This document shows, one piece after another, positions 1-8,003 of a DNA stretch of 64,000 bases. Location: contig JAFZOI010000036.1 of assembly GCA_017550645.1 (NCBI GenBank), positions 1 through 64,000 of the forward strand, given 5' to 3'. Position numbers and translations under genes: made by a program. Numbering within the stretch: the first letter of the stretch is position 1; every line of letters begins with the position of its first letter. Below the pieces are notes generated by a model. It searched no databases, had not been told where the DNA came from, and saw nothing but the letters and a program-made list of their open reading frames with translations. This DNA is from Oscillospiraceae bacterium (GTDB lineage: Bacteria; Bacillota; Clostridia; Oscillospirales; Oscillospiraceae).

Positions 1-27
1 AGACCCGTCCGGACGGACGGGTCTTTT
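1..27. terminator. Hairpin at window edge, probable terminator
   Basis: A near-perfect inverted repeat (AGACCCGTCC / GGACGGGTCT) is followed by TTTT on the plus strand. It could end a plus-strand gene lying left of the window. It could also end the minus-strand tRNA pair beside it, in which case the T-run lies outside the window. Confidence 0.6.
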
Positions 28-30
28 GCT

Positions 31-115
31 TGGTGGGGGAAGGTGGATTCGAACCACCGAAGTCACTGACAACAGATTTACAGTCTGCCCCCTTTGGCCA
101 CTCGGGAATTCCCCC
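31..115 (-). tRNA. tRNA-Tyr (GTA)
   Basis: The minus strand reads as a class II tRNA of 85 nt with encoded CCA. The acceptor stem GGGGGAA pairs with TTCCCCC, the anticodon loop is CTGTAAA (anticodon GTA), the variable arm is long, and the T-loop GTTCGAATC is canonical. It lies downstream of tRNA-Thr on the same strand, so the two are probably cotranscribed. Confidence 0.95.
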
Positions 116-251
116 ATATTAAGTTTTCGCATCCCCCGTCCCTTACCCATCACGCAAACCAGCGAAGCGTTTGCGGGATGGAGAGGAGGAGCAGCGGAGC
201 GAATGAGCGCCGCGCAAGCGGCCGCGAACGATACGGAGCTTGCGACGACGA

Positions 252-327
252 TGGAGCTGGTGGACGGACTTGAACCCCCGACCTGCTGATTACAAATCAG
301 CTGCTCTACCGACTGAGCTACACCAGC
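252..327 (-). tRNA. tRNA-Thr (TGT)
   Basis: A 76-nt minus-strand cloverleaf with encoded CCA. The acceptor GCTGGTG pairs with CACCAGC, the D-arm is GCTC/GAGC, and the anticodon stem GCTGA/TCAGC encloses the loop TTTGTAA (anticodon TGT). The T-stem (GGGGG with CCGTC) carries one G-G mismatch and one G-U pair, slightly unusual but compatible with function. The 136 bases between this gene and tRNA-Tyr show no feature. Confidence 0.93.
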
Positions 328-402
328 AGAATCACCAGCTACGCTATATTAGCAAAAAGCATTCCCTTTGTCAATACAAAAAAACGCTCTTTCAAAAAAA
401 CC

Positions 403-431
403 TTTACATTGGCGCTTTTCGATAATATAAT
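403..431 (+). promoter_or_regulatory. Sigma-A promoter of the ECF S component gene
   Basis: A -35 TTTACA (403-408) and a perfect -10 TATAAT (426-431) are separated by 17 bases. Transcription should begin near 438, giving a leader of about 70 nt before the start codon at 507. Confidence 0.8.
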
Positions 432-435
432 GCCC

Positions 436-506
436 TTGCGGAGGGTACTCTCTCCGACATTTGCGCCGTACCCGCAAAGGCGGGGCGACAGCAGGAGGTT
501 TTATAA
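436..506 (+). promoter_or_regulatory. Structured 5' leader, possible riboswitch or attenuator
   Basis: Two mutually exclusive foldings are visible. One is a short hairpin CGGAG/CTCCG (439-456). The other pairs GGGTAC (443-448) with GTACCC (468-473), extended by TTGC/GCAA. CCGC-AAA-GGCGG can also pair just upstream of the GCAGGAGG ribosome binding site. I cannot match the leader to a riboswitch class I know, so regulation is inferred from structure and from the transporter gene it precedes. Confidence 0.35.
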
Positions 507-1748
507 ATGAACAAAAAGCGTTCCATGGCGATCCGCACACTCACCGGCGTGGCCATACTTACGGCCATAGTCATCGTTCTCCAGCTACTGGGGCAGTTCA
601 TCAGGTTCGGCCCCTTCTCCGTTTCCCTCGTTCTCGTGCCCATCGTAATAGGCGCCGCGCTCTACGGCCCCTGGGCGGGCTGCTGGCTCGGCTTCGTATT
701 CGGCGTTGTCGTTCTGCTTCAGCCGGATACCGGATTCTTCCTCAATTTCAATCCCTTCGCCACGATAATCGTCTGCCTGATAAAGGGCGCCGCCGCGGGT
801 CTCTGCGCGGGCCTCGTTTACAAGGCGTTTGAAAAGGTAAACGCGTATCTCGCGGTCATTCTGGCCGCTATCGTCTGCCCCATCGTCAATTCCGGTCTCT
901 TCTTCATAGGCAGCGTTCTGTTCTTCATCCCGCTCATTGAAGAAGCCTTCTCTCTTGAAGCGGGCCAGGGAATAAAGTTCGTCATCGTAGGCATGATAGG
1001 CCTCAACTTCATCTTCGAGATGATCTTCAACATCGTGCTCAGCCCGGTCATCCTCCGCCTGATCCGCCTCGTCAAGAAGGATCAGCCCAAGGCCGTCAAG
1101 AAGGCCGCCCCCGCCTCCCCCGTCGAGGAGGTCAAGGAGAAGGCTTCCGAGGCCGCCGATAAGATCGAGGACAAGGCCGAAGACCTCAAGGAAAAAGCCG
1201 AAGAGGCGGTCGAAGACGTCAAGGAGAAGGCCGAGGACCTCAAGGACAAGGCTGCCGACAAAGTCGAGGATATCAAAGAAAAGGCCGCAGACAAGGTCGA
1301 TGACGTCAAAGATAAGGTCGAAGGACTTAAGGACAAGGCCGAAGACAAGATCGAAGACGTTAAGGAAAAGGTCGAGGACATTAAGGACAAAGCTTCCGAC
1401 AAGGTCGAAGATATAAAGGATAAGGCCGAAGACGCCGCAGACGCCGTCAAGGAGAAGGTCTCCGATGCGGCCGACAAGATAGAAGACAAAGCGGCCGAGG
1501 CCGTCGATACCGTTGTCGAAGGCGCGAAGGACGCCGCCGACAAGATCGAGGACAAAGCCGCCGAGGCCGTCGATACCGTCGTCGAAGGCGCGAAGGACGC
1601 CGCCGACAAGATCGAGGACAAAGCCGCCGAGGCCGTCGATACCGTCGTCGAAAGCGCGAAGGACGCCGCCGACAAGATCGAAGACAAAGCCGCCGAGGCC
1701 GTCGATACCGTCGTCGACAAGTTCGAAGACCTGACCAAGAAAGACTGA
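507..1748 (+). CDS. ECF transporter S component with long amphipathic repeat tail
   Basis: Residues 1-190 form a five- to six-helix hydrophobic domain (the segment after MNKKRSMAIRTLTGVA and the stretch LYGPWAGCWLGFVFG) like the substrate-binding S subunits of energy-coupling-factor vitamin importers. The next gene is coaX, so pantothenate (PanT-like) is the likely substrate; that is inference from context. Residues 195-413 are an unrelated tail almost wholly of D, K, E, A and V in 11-residue periods (DKAEDVKEK-like), ending in four 22-residue repeats. It resembles LEA/apolipoprotein-type amphipathic helices. A strong AGGAGG sits 9 bases before the ATG. S components are normally about 180-200 residues, so the tail doubles the protein. 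Confidence 0.8.
   Translation: MNKKRSMAIRTLTGVAILTAIVIVLQLLGQFIRFGPFSVSLVLVPIVIGAALYGPWAGCWLGFVFGVVVLLQPDTGFFLNFNPFATIIVCLIKGAAAGLCAGLVYKAFEKVNAYLAVILAAIVCPIVNSGLFFIGSVLFFIPLIEEAFSLEAGQGIKFVIVGMIGLNFIFEMIFNIVLSPVILRLIRLVKKDQPKAVKKAAPASPVEEVKEKASEAADKIEDKAEDLKEKAEEAVEDVKEKAEDLKDKAADKVEDIKEKAADKVDDVKDKVEGLKDKAEDKIEDVKEKVEDIKDKASDKVEDIKDKAEDAADAVKEKVSDAADKIEDKAAEAVDTVVEGAKDAADKIEDKAAEAVDTVVEGAKDAADKIEDKAAEAVDTVVESAKDAADKIEDKAAEAVDTVVDKFEDLTKKD
1464..1727 (+). repeat. Four tandem 66-bp in-frame repeats
   Basis: Units begin at 1464, 1530, 1596 and 1662 and encode the 22-residue unit starting DAADKIEDKAAEAVDTVVE. Copies differ by a few third-position changes (GGC/AGC, GAA/GAG), suggesting recent expansion or ongoing homogenisation. 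Unit number could vary between strains. Confidence 0.9.
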
Positions 1749-1771
1749 ATTCCCCGAAAGAAGGAAACGTC

Positions 1772-2539
1772 ATGATCCTTGCGGTAGATATAGGCAACAC
1801 CAATATAGTTTTCGGAGGCTTCGACGGAACGGAGATATGCTTCTCTTCCCGCATCTCGACCAATCTCGAGCGCACGGAATCGGAGTATATCGTCCTCATC
1901 AGGAGCATTTTTGAGGTACACGACATAGACCGCTCCGAGATAGAGGGCGCGATAATCTCCTCGGTCGTTCCCCCGCTGACGAACGTGCTCAAAAACGTGC
2001 TCGACCGGCTCACCGGGAAGCGCACGCTCGTCGTCGGGCCCGGTCTCAAGACGGGGCTCAACATAGTCATCGACGATCCGAGCGAGCTCGGCAGCGACCT
2101 TGCCGTCGAGTGCGTCGCCGCGATAGCGAAGTACCCGAAGCCCATCATCGTCCTCGATATGGGGACGGCGACGAAGTTCTCCGTCGTCGATTCGCGCGGA
2201 GACATGCGCGGCGTCGTCATCTATCCGGGCGTCATGGTCAGCTTCGACGCGCTTGCATCGCGCGCGGCCCAGCTCCCCCGCATCAGCTTCGAGGCTCCGA
2301 AGCACGTCATCGGCACGAACAGCATCATGAGCATGCAGTCCGGCCTCATATACGGCAACGCCGGCATGGTCGACGGGATAATCGACCGCATCGAGGAGGA
2401 GCTCGGCGAAAAGGCCTCGCTCGTCGCAACGGGCGGCCTGTGCGAGACCATCATCAAGTACTGCAGCCACAAGATGAGCTTCGACCCGACGCTCGTGCTC
2501 GACGGACTGCGCATCCTCTACGAAAAGAACGCCAAATAA
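1772..2539 (+). CDS. coaX: Type III pantothenate kinase
   Basis: A 255-residue cytoplasmic enzyme that phosphorylates pantothenate, the first step of coenzyme A synthesis. The N-terminal phosphate loop DIGNTNIVFG (residues 5-14), the central DMGTATKFSVVD motif with its catalytic Asp context, and GGVIYPGV-like residues (RGVVIYPGV) place it in the CoaX/ASKHA family. Length matches the family. It starts 23 bases after the ECF S component with an AAGGAAA ribosome binding site, so the two are probably cotranscribed as a pantothenate uptake/activation unit. A terminator follows directly. Confidence 0.95.
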   Translation: MILAVDIGNTNIVFGGFDGTEICFSSRISTNLERTESEYIVLIRSIFEVHDIDRSEIEGAIISSVVPPLTNVLKNVLDRLTGKRTLVVGPGLKTGLNIVIDDPSELGSDLAVECVAAIAKYPKPIIVLDMGTATKFSVVDSRGDMRGVVIYPGVMVSFDALASRAAQLPRISFEAPKHVIGTNSIMSMQSGLIYGNAGMVDGIIDRIEEELGEKASLVATGGLCETIIKYCSHKMSFDPTLVLDGLRILYEKNAK

Positions 2540-2554
2540 GCTTACACGCACACG

Positions 2555-2591
2555 CGCCGCGGGGGCATATCGCTCCCGCGGCGTTTTTTCT
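2555..2591 (+). terminator. Rho-independent terminator after coaX
   Basis: A GC-rich stem (GCCGCGGG with CCCGCGGC) is followed by TTTTTT on the plus strand, 16 bases past the coaX stop codon. Confidence 0.85.
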
Positions 2592-2669
2592 TTCCCGCGC
2601 GCATAGTTCCGGCGCGAAGCTCATATTATCAGACAGAAGCCGGCGCATAACGCATTGGGAGGAAAAAGC

Positions 2670-4142
2670 ATGGAAAGCATTTACGAGGATATAGCACGGT
2701 GTACCGGAGGCTGCATCTACATAGGGGTTGTCGGCCCCGTCAGGACGGGGAAATCCACCTTCATCAAGCGTTTCATGGAGACGCTCGTCATCCCGCGCAT
2801 CGACGACGAGTACGCCCGCGCAAGAGCGCGCGACGAGCTCCCCCAAAGCGGCTCGGGCCGCGCCGTCATGACCAGCGAGCCTAAATTCGTGCCCGAGGAC
2901 GGCGTCGAGGTGACGCTCGAGGGCGGCGTGAAGCTCTCGGTCAGGCTCGTCGACTGCGTCGGGTTCATGATAGACGGCGCGATCGGCTCGGCCGAGGACG
3001 GAAGCGAGCGCATGGTCGCGACGCCGTGGTTCGATCATGAGGTCACGATGAGCGAGGCCGCCGAGACGGGCACGAGGCGCGTCATCTCCGAGCATTCGAC
3101 GATAGGCGTCGTCATGACGACGGACGGCTCGATAACGGACATCCCCCGCGAGGCCTACGTCGAGGCCGAGGAGCGCTGCGTCCGCGAGCTGCGCGCGCAG
3201 GGCAAGCCCTTCGTCGTTCTGCTAAACTGCCGCGAGCCTGCTTCCGACGAGGCGCAGACGCTCCGAGCCGAGCTTGCGGCAAAGTACAACGTCACCTGCG
3301 TCGCGCTGAACTGTCTGACGCTCGACGCGCCGGACGTCGAGGAGATTCTGCGCGGCGTGCTCTGCGAGTTCCCGCTGAGCGAGCTCGCGCTCTACCTTCC
3401 CCCGTGGTTCGACGCGCTTCCGGAGGATCATGCGCTGCGCACGGGCCTGCTCGCCTCTGTGCGCGATAAGTGCGGCGGCATGAGCAGGATACGCGACGCG
3501 GAGCCCGCCGTCCGCGCGCTCTGCGCGTCCGTCGACTCGGCTGAGATGAGCATAAGGGAGATAGATCCCGCCGTCGGGCGCGTATCTGCCTCGCTGACGC
3601 TGCCGAGGGAGCTCTTTTACTCGACTCTGAGCGAACTCAGCGGCTTCGAGATCGCCGATGACGGCGCGCTGCTCGCTCTGCTGACCGGCCTGAAGGACAC
3701 AAAACGCGAGTACGACCGGTTTTCCGAGGCGCTCTCGGAGGTGCGCGAGACGGGCTACGGCGTAGTCATGCCCTCCCCAGATGAGATGACGCTCGCCGAG
3801 CCGGAGATCGTGCGCCGCGGCGGGCGCTACGGCGTGAAGATGAAGGCGACCGCCCCGTCCATCCACATGATACTCGCCAACATCGAGACGGAGGTCTCTC
3901 CCGTCATCGGCGGCGGGCAGCGCAGCGAGGGCATGATAGACTTCCTGCTGAGCGAATTCGAGGGCGACACAGGCAAGATATGGGATTCCAACATCTTCGG
4001 CAAGCCGCTCAGCGACGTCGCGGCAGAGGGCGTTCAGGCGAAGATAAAGAAGCTCTCCCCCGAGGCTCGAGGCAAGCTGCAGGAGACGATACAGCGCATC
4101 GCCAACGAGGGCGGAAACGGCCTCATCTGCATCATAATATGA
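2670..4142 (+). CDS. spoIVA: Stage IV sporulation protein A
   Basis: SpoIVA is the ATPase that polymerises on the forespore surface and anchors the spore coat. The 490 residues align along their full length with what I recall of B. subtilis SpoIVA: Walker A GVVGPVRTGKST near residue 19, SEPKFVP, VRLVDCVGF (G3-like), EHSTIGVVMTTDG, and the C-terminal block APSIHMI through GLICIII. The start at 2670 is set by GGGAGGAAAAAGC just upstream; an in-frame extension to 2655 lacks a binding site. It shows the organism belongs to an endospore-forming lineage. It is monocistronic between two terminators. Confidence 0.97.
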   Translation: MESIYEDIARCTGGCIYIGVVGPVRTGKSTFIKRFMETLVIPRIDDEYARARARDELPQSGSGRAVMTSEPKFVPEDGVEVTLEGGVKLSVRLVDCVGFMIDGAIGSAEDGSERMVATPWFDHEVTMSEAAETGTRRVISEHSTIGVVMTTDGSITDIPREAYVEAEERCVRELRAQGKPFVVLLNCREPASDEAQTLRAELAAKYNVTCVALNCLTLDAPDVEEILRGVLCEFPLSELALYLPPWFDALPEDHALRTGLLASVRDKCGGMSRIRDAEPAVRALCASVDSAEMSIREIDPAVGRVSASLTLPRELFYSTLSELSGFEIADDGALLALLTGLKDTKREYDRFSEALSEVRETGYGVVMPSPDEMTLAEPEIVRRGGRYGVKMKATAPSIHMILANIETEVSPVIGGGQRSEGMIDFLLSEFEGDTGKIWDSNIFGKPLSDVAAEGVQAKIKKLSPEARGKLQETIQRIANEGGNGLICIII

Positions 4143-4144
4143 AA

Positions 4145-4181
4145 AAAAGGCTGTACGGCAGACCCGTACAGCCTTTTGCGT
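4145..4181. terminator. Bidirectional terminator between spoIVA and flavin oxidoreductase gene
   Basis: The stem AAGGCTGTACGG/CCGTACAGCCTT has an A-run on the left and TTTT on the right. It can end the plus-strand spoIVA and the converging minus-strand gene. Confidence 0.85.
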
Positions 4182-4187
4182 TTAATC

Positions 4188-5654
4188 TCAGGGAAGGATC
4201 GCGCCGCCGGCGAGGAGCTTTTCGCGGACCTCGGAATAGGGCACGTCGCGCGGCCTTATGCCGTCGCGCGCGGCGATGGCGGCGGTTATGCCGGCCGCCT
4301 GACCGAAGCACATGCAGTGCGGCACGAGGTTGAAGCAGTTGTTCGCCTCGTCGTCGGAGCCGAAGGCGCGGCAGGCCACCATGAGCCCGTCCACCTTTGC
4401 GGGAATGAGCGAGCGCAGCGGCACGAAGACCTTGCTCCAGCGCAGGGAGTCCGGCCCGCGGTCGTTATTCGGGAAGATGGCGATCGTATCCTCAAAGGGC
4501 TCGTCGCGGCAGAGGTCGGGCGCGGTGAGGTCGTATTCGGAGACGACCCTGCGGCCGCCCGTCGTCCCGAGCTGCGGGGCGGTCAGGCGGATATAGCTCT
4601 TTTCAAAGCCCGGCGCCTCGGAGCGCAGGAGCTCCCACGTCTTGACGGCCTTGTCGCGGCCGGCTACGTCGACGCGCGTCATCTCGTCCACGTCCGTCTG
4701 CGAGGCGGCGATGAAATGCGGGTGGAACCACGCGACGTCCTCCTGATCCTTGAGCATGCCGCGGAAGAAGCTGACGTAGAGCCCCGTGTCGTGGAGCACG
4801 TTTTTCAGCCTCATCCAGTCGTCGGGACGCTGGCTCATGAACTTGTCGAAGGCGCGGAAGTCCACGCCGCCTATCCAGAAGCCGAAGCACAGATGCTTTA
4901 TGCGCATGTCCTCGCCGATGTCGTCGTTGCTCTCGGCGCCCGCGCAGGGCAGAAGGTCCCCGTCGCCGGTGCAGTCGATGACGACCTTGCCGAGAACGGC
5001 TCTGCGGCCGGACTTGCTCTGGAAGATAATCCCCTTGACGGTGTTGCCGTCCATGACGACGTCCGTCACCCACGAATGCAGGTAGAGCTTGACGCCCGCC
5101 TCGCCTACCATGCGGTTCATCTCGTTCTTGCCGAGCTCGGGATCGAAGATGGTCGTATAGAGCAGCGTCTCCTGACCCTCGGGATTCTTGCGGATGAAGA
5201 AATGCTGGAAATTCGAGTCCTTATAGTACTTGAGGACGTTTTCCTCCGTCGAGCCCCACTCGCCCTCGTCGGGGCGGAAGGCAGCGCCGATGGCGTCCAT
5301 CCTGTCAAGGAATTCCTGACATATGCCGCCGATGTACCTCGTCCCGTAGACGTCCGTGAGGTTGGGGACGATGTTGACGAGGCCGCCCGTGCTCATGCCG
5401 CCGAGATGGCCGTACCTCTCGAGGAGGACGGTCTTGGCCCCCGTGCGCGCGGCGGCAAGCGCCGCGGCAAAGCCGCCCGGGCCGCCTCCGACGACCACGA
5501 CGTCGGCCTCGCGGATGACCTCGACCTCGCGGGCAGCCTCGGTAATTGATTTTATGCCGGGCTTATAGTTTTTTTCTTCCTCGCTCGGCTCGGGCGCGCG
5601 GTAGCGCACCATGCCGCCCTTGCCGTGGAAAAGTATCCTGTTGTTGCTGGCCAT
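4188..5654 (-). CDS. FAD-dependent oxidoreductase (FAD_oxidored family)
   Basis: A 488-residue flavoprotein with an N-terminal dinucleotide-binding fold: VVVVGGGPGGFAAALAAA near residue 50, followed by the acidic ERYGHLGGMSTGG stretch typical of the FAD-dependent oxidoreductase group annotated as FAD_oxidored. The C-terminal FAD contact CMCFGQAAGITAAIAA is present. No signal peptide or cofactor-binding Cys cluster is seen, so it is probably cytosolic with a small-molecule substrate that cannot be named. An AAGGAG precedes the ATG. It appears to be transcribed alone. Confidence 0.85.
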   Translation of the reverse strand: MASNNRILFHGKGGMVRYRAPEPSEEEKNYKPGIKSITEAAREVEVIREADVVVVGGGPGGFAAALAAARTGAKTVLLERYGHLGGMSTGGLVNIVPNLTDVYGTRYIGGICQEFLDRMDAIGAAFRPDEGEWGSTEENVLKYYKDSNFQHFFIRKNPEGQETLLYTTIFDPELGKNEMNRMVGEAGVKLYLHSWVTDVVMDGNTVKGIIFQSKSGRRAVLGKVVIDCTGDGDLLPCAGAESNDDIGEDMRIKHLCFGFWIGGVDFRAFDKFMSQRPDDWMRLKNVLHDTGLYVSFFRGMLKDQEDVAWFHPHFIAASQTDVDEMTRVDVAGRDKAVKTWELLRSEAPGFEKSYIRLTAPQLGTTGGRRVVSEYDLTAPDLCRDEPFEDTIAIFPNNDRGPDSLRWSKVFVPLRSLIPAKVDGLMVACRAFGSDDEANNCFNLVPHCMCFGQAAGITAAIAARDGIRPRDVPYSEVREKLLAGGAILP

Positions 5655-5734
5655 GATATCCGCTCCTTATGCTGTTTTCTCTGCCTAAAGAATAGCACGG
5701 CGCCCCGCATTTTTCAATACGGGGCGCAGGTCGT

Positions 5735-6655
5735 TTATTCCATCTCGCCGCGCAGATCGTACGGCGTGGTCTGGTAGACGTAGTAGTTGAGCCAGTTATT
5801 GTAGAGAAGCTGGGCGTGCGAGCGCCACGTGACGCGCGGCGGCTTGCCCGGATCGTCGTCGATGAAGTAGTTTTCCGGGACGCTCGGATTTATCCCCTTG
5901 TCGAGATCGCGCTTATACTCGAGCGCGAGCGTGTCCGCGTCGTACTCGGGATGGCCCGTTATGAAGATGCGGCGGTTATCGACGCTCTTGACGGCGAAGA
6001 CGCCGGCCTGCTCGGAGGTCGACATGAGCTCGAGCTCGGGCACGGCCTCGATGTCCTCGCGGCGCACCTCGGTATAGCGGGAGTGCGGGACGAAGAATTC
6101 GTCGTTGAAGCCGCGGAAAAACGGCGACAGCGGCTTTTCCATCGTGTGCAGGTAGACGCCCGAGAGCTTTTTCGGCAGGTCGTACTTCTTCACGCCGTAG
6201 TGGTGGAAAAGACCCGCCTGCGCGCCCCAGCAGATGTGGAACGTGCTGTGGACGTTGGTGCGCGTCCAGTCCATGATCTCGCAGAGCTCCGGCCAGTAGT
6301 CCACGTCGAAAAAGTCGAGCTGCTCGACGGGCGCGCCGGTTATGATCATGCCGTCGAACCGGCGGTCGCGCACGCTCTCGAAGCTCGTATAGAAGGCCTC
6401 AAGGTGCTCGGCGTCGGTGTTTTTCGCGTCGTGAGACAGCGTTCTGAGAAACTCGACCTCTATCTGCAGAGGGGTGTTCGAGAGCTTGCGCAGGAGCTGT
6501 ATCTCCGTCACGATCTTCGTCGGCATGAGATTTAGGATGAGGAGCTTGAGCGGGCGGATGTCCTGATGAAGGGCCCTGTGCTCCGTCATCACAAATATGT
6601 TTTCTTTTATCAGCGCGCTCGTCGCGGGGAGCTGATCGGGAATTTTGATAGGCAC
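5735..6655 (-). CDS. metA: Homoserine O-acetyltransferase (MetA type)
   Basis: Activates homoserine for methionine synthesis. The 306 residues match MetA end to end, from [10 protein letters not shown] through [10 protein letters not shown] (catalytic Cys) to [11 protein letters not shown] and NWLNYYVYQ. By family numbering residue 111 is Glu ([13 protein letters not shown]), where E. coli MetA has Gly. Glu at this site is known to select acetyl-CoA over succinyl-CoA, so I call it an acetyltransferase. The start is GTG at 6655, 6 bases after AAAGGAGGTTC; the ATG 27 bases upstream lies before that site. No SAM or T-box leader is visible in the 73 bases separating it from rplA. Confidence 0.95.
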   Translation of the reverse strand: MPIKIPDQLPATSALIKENIFVMTEHRALHQDIRPLKLLILNLMPTKIVTEIQLLRKLSNTPLQIEVEFLRTLSHDAKNTDAEHLEAFYTSFESVRDRRFDGMIITGAPVEQLDFFDVDYWPELCEIMDWTRTNVHSTFHICWGAQAGLFHHYGVKKYDLPKKLSGVYLHTMEKPLSPFFRGFNDEFFVPHSRYTEVRREDIEAVPELELMSTSEQAGVFAVKSVDNRRIFITGHPEYDADTLALEYKRDLDKGINPSVPENYFIDDDPGKPPRVTWRSHAQLLYNNWLNYYVYQTTPYDLRGEME

Positions 6656-6680
6656 GGGACGAACCTCCTTTCCCGTGAAC

Positions 6681-6712
6681 AAAAGGCGCGTTCTTAACCG
6701 AACGCGCCTTTT
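6681..6712 (-). terminator. Terminator of the rpmG-rplA operon
   Basis: The stem AAGGCGCGTTC/GAACGCGCCTT is followed by TTTT on the minus strand. It lies between rplA and metA. Confidence 0.8.
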
Positions 6713-6728
6713 AGGGTCTTACTTTCGA

Positions 6729-7424
6729 TCAAGCAAGCTGCTTCTGGGCGTTGATCTTGACGCCGGGGCCCATCGTAGAGGCGGTGACGCAGCTCTTGAT
6801 GTACTGGCCTTTGGCGGCGGCGGGCTTGGCCTTGATGATGGCGGACATGAGCGCCGCATAGTTGTCATAGAGCTTCTCTGCTCCGAAGGAGACCTTGCCG
6901 ATCGGGCAGTGGATGATGTTGGTCTTGTCGAGACGGTACTCGATCTTACCGGCCTTGATCTCGGTCACGCCCTGGGTGATGTTCGGGGTGACGGTACCGG
7001 CCTTCGGGGTCGGCATGAGGCCCTTGGGGCCGAGCACGCGGCCGAGACGGCCGACGATGCCCATCATGTCGGGAGTCGCCATGACGACGTCGAAATCAAA
7101 CCAGTTTTCCTTCTGGATCTTGTCAACGAGATCCTGGCCGCCGGCATAGTCGGCGCCGGCCGCGAGGGCCTCGGGGATGCGCTCTTCCTTGCAGAAAACA
7201 AGGACGCGGGCGGTCTTGCCGGTGCCGTGCGGAAGCACGATGGCGCCGCGGACCTGCTGGTCGGCGTGGCGGGAGTCGACGCCGAGGCGGACGTGCAGCT
7301 CGACGGTCTCGTCGAACTTGGCCTTGGAAGCCTTGGTAACTATCTCAAAAGCCTCTTTGGCGTCATAGAGCTCGCTTCTGTCTATGAGCTTGGTGCTCTC
7401 TTTATAATTCTTACTTCTGAACAA
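6729..7424 (-). CDS. rplA: 50S ribosomal protein L1
   Basis: L1 binds 23S rRNA at the stalk beside the E site and, in many bacteria, represses its own operon. The 231 residues carry the L1 landmarks: [49 protein letters not shown] and the C-terminal TMGPGVKIN. The start is TTG at 7424, 8 bases after AGGAGG; no ATG sits at the right distance. It is the last gene of the operon. rplJ and rplL, which commonly follow in Clostridia, are not here; metA is next. Confidence 0.97.
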   Translation of the reverse strand: MFRSKNYKESTKLIDRSELYDAKEAFEIVTKASKAKFDETVELHVRLGVDSRHADQQVRGAIVLPHGTGKTARVLVFCKEERIPEALAAGADYAGGQDLVDKIQKENWFDFDVVMATPDMMGIVGRLGRVLGPKGLMPTPKAGTVTPNITQGVTEIKAGKIEYRLDKTNIIHCPIGKVSFGAEKLYDNYAALMSAIIKAKPAAAKGQYIKSCVTASTMGPGVKINAQKQLA

Positions 7425-7478
7425 TTTTACTTCCTCCTAAATGTGGTGTGTCGGAATGATCCTCCCACGTTCGGCGAC
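7425..7478 (-). promoter_or_regulatory. rplA leader motif shared with rplK leader
   Basis: The 54-base gap contains GTGGGAGGA, then CCGACACACCACA, then the rplA ribosome binding site TTAGGAGGAAG. The same elements recur before rplK at 7914-8003. GTGG can pair with CCAC to form a small asymmetric hairpin. A ribosomal-protein (possibly L1) binding site is an inference. Confidence 0.4.
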
Positions 7479-7913
7479 TCAGTCGGTCACCGTGATGCCC
7501 ATGCTGCGCGCCGTTCCGGCGATCATGCTCGTTGCTGCGTCGACGTCCGCGGCGTTGAGGTCGGGGAGCTTCTGCTCGGCGATCTTGCGGACCTCGGCTC
7601 TGGAGATCGTGGCGACCTTGTCGCGCTGGGGAACTCCGGAGCCCTTTTCGATGTTGCAGGCCTTCTTGAGCAGGACTGCGGCGGGCGGAGTCTTGGTAAC
7701 AAAGGAGAAGCTGCGGTCGGCATAGACCGTGATTATGACGGGGATGGTAAGTCCGTTATCGTTCTTGGTGCGCTCGTTGAACTCCTTGGTGAAGGCGGCG
7801 ATATTGACGCCGTGCTGACCGAGGGCGGGTCCGACGGGGGGCGCGGGGGTAGCCTTGCCGGCGGGGATCTGAAGCTTGACAAGGCCGACTACTTTCTGAG
7901 TTTTCGGTGCCAC
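7479..7913 (-). CDS. rplK: 50S ribosomal protein L11
   Basis: A component of the GTPase-associated centre with 144 residues, the usual length. Motifs are [31 protein letters not shown] at the N-terminus (read in overlapping parts) and TARSMGITV at the C-terminus. The start is GTG at 7913, 9 bases after AGGAGG; the upstream in-frame ATG would add an implausible 16 residues overlapping the leader. rplA follows after 54 bases. Confidence 0.97.
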   Translation of the reverse strand: MAPKTQKVVGLVKLQIPAGKATPAPPVGPALGQHGVNIAAFTKEFNERTKNDNGLTIPVIITVYADRSFSFVTKTPPAAVLLKKACNIEKGSGVPQRDKVATISRAEVRKIAEQKLPDLNAADVDAATSMIAGTARSMGITVTD

Positions 7914-8003
7914 TGTATTTTTCCTCCTAATATATTGTGGTGTCGGCGTCGGTGACGCCATTTGGCGGAGAGTGTCTCTCCTCCCACTTGGAACGACGAT
8001 GTT
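7914..8003 (-). promoter_or_regulatory. rplK leader motif, second copy
   Basis: Between nusG and rplK the minus strand has AAGTGGGAGGA, an extra hairpin (GGCGTCACCGACGCC-like), CCGACACCACA and TTAGGAGGAAA. These blocks are in the same order as the copy preceding rplA. The duplication before two consecutive ribosomal genes suggests translational feedback. Confidence 0.4.

Noticed and set aside
1464..1727. CRISPR-like tandem array
   Set aside because: Repeats are contiguous, in frame and without spacers; they encode the transporter tail. No cas genes are in the window.
1082..2551. 489-codon minus-strand open frame antisense to the ECF S tail and coaX
   Set aside because: It arises from the repetitive GC-biased tail on the other strand; composition is low-complexity Ser/Leu, and the plus strand carries two well-supported genes.
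2600..2669. Possible sigma-E promoter before spoIVA (CATATT ... CATAAC)
   Set aside because: The two elements are about 18 bases apart, several bases longer than the sigma-E consensus allows as I recall it, so I did not list it.
4176..5549. 457-codon plus-strand frame
   Set aside because: Antisense shadow of the flavin oxidoreductase gene, which has clear FAD motifs and a ribosome binding site.
6656..6728. SAM or T-box riboswitch before metA
   Set aside because: The gap is only 73 bases and is mostly the rplA terminator; no conserved riboswitch elements are seen.
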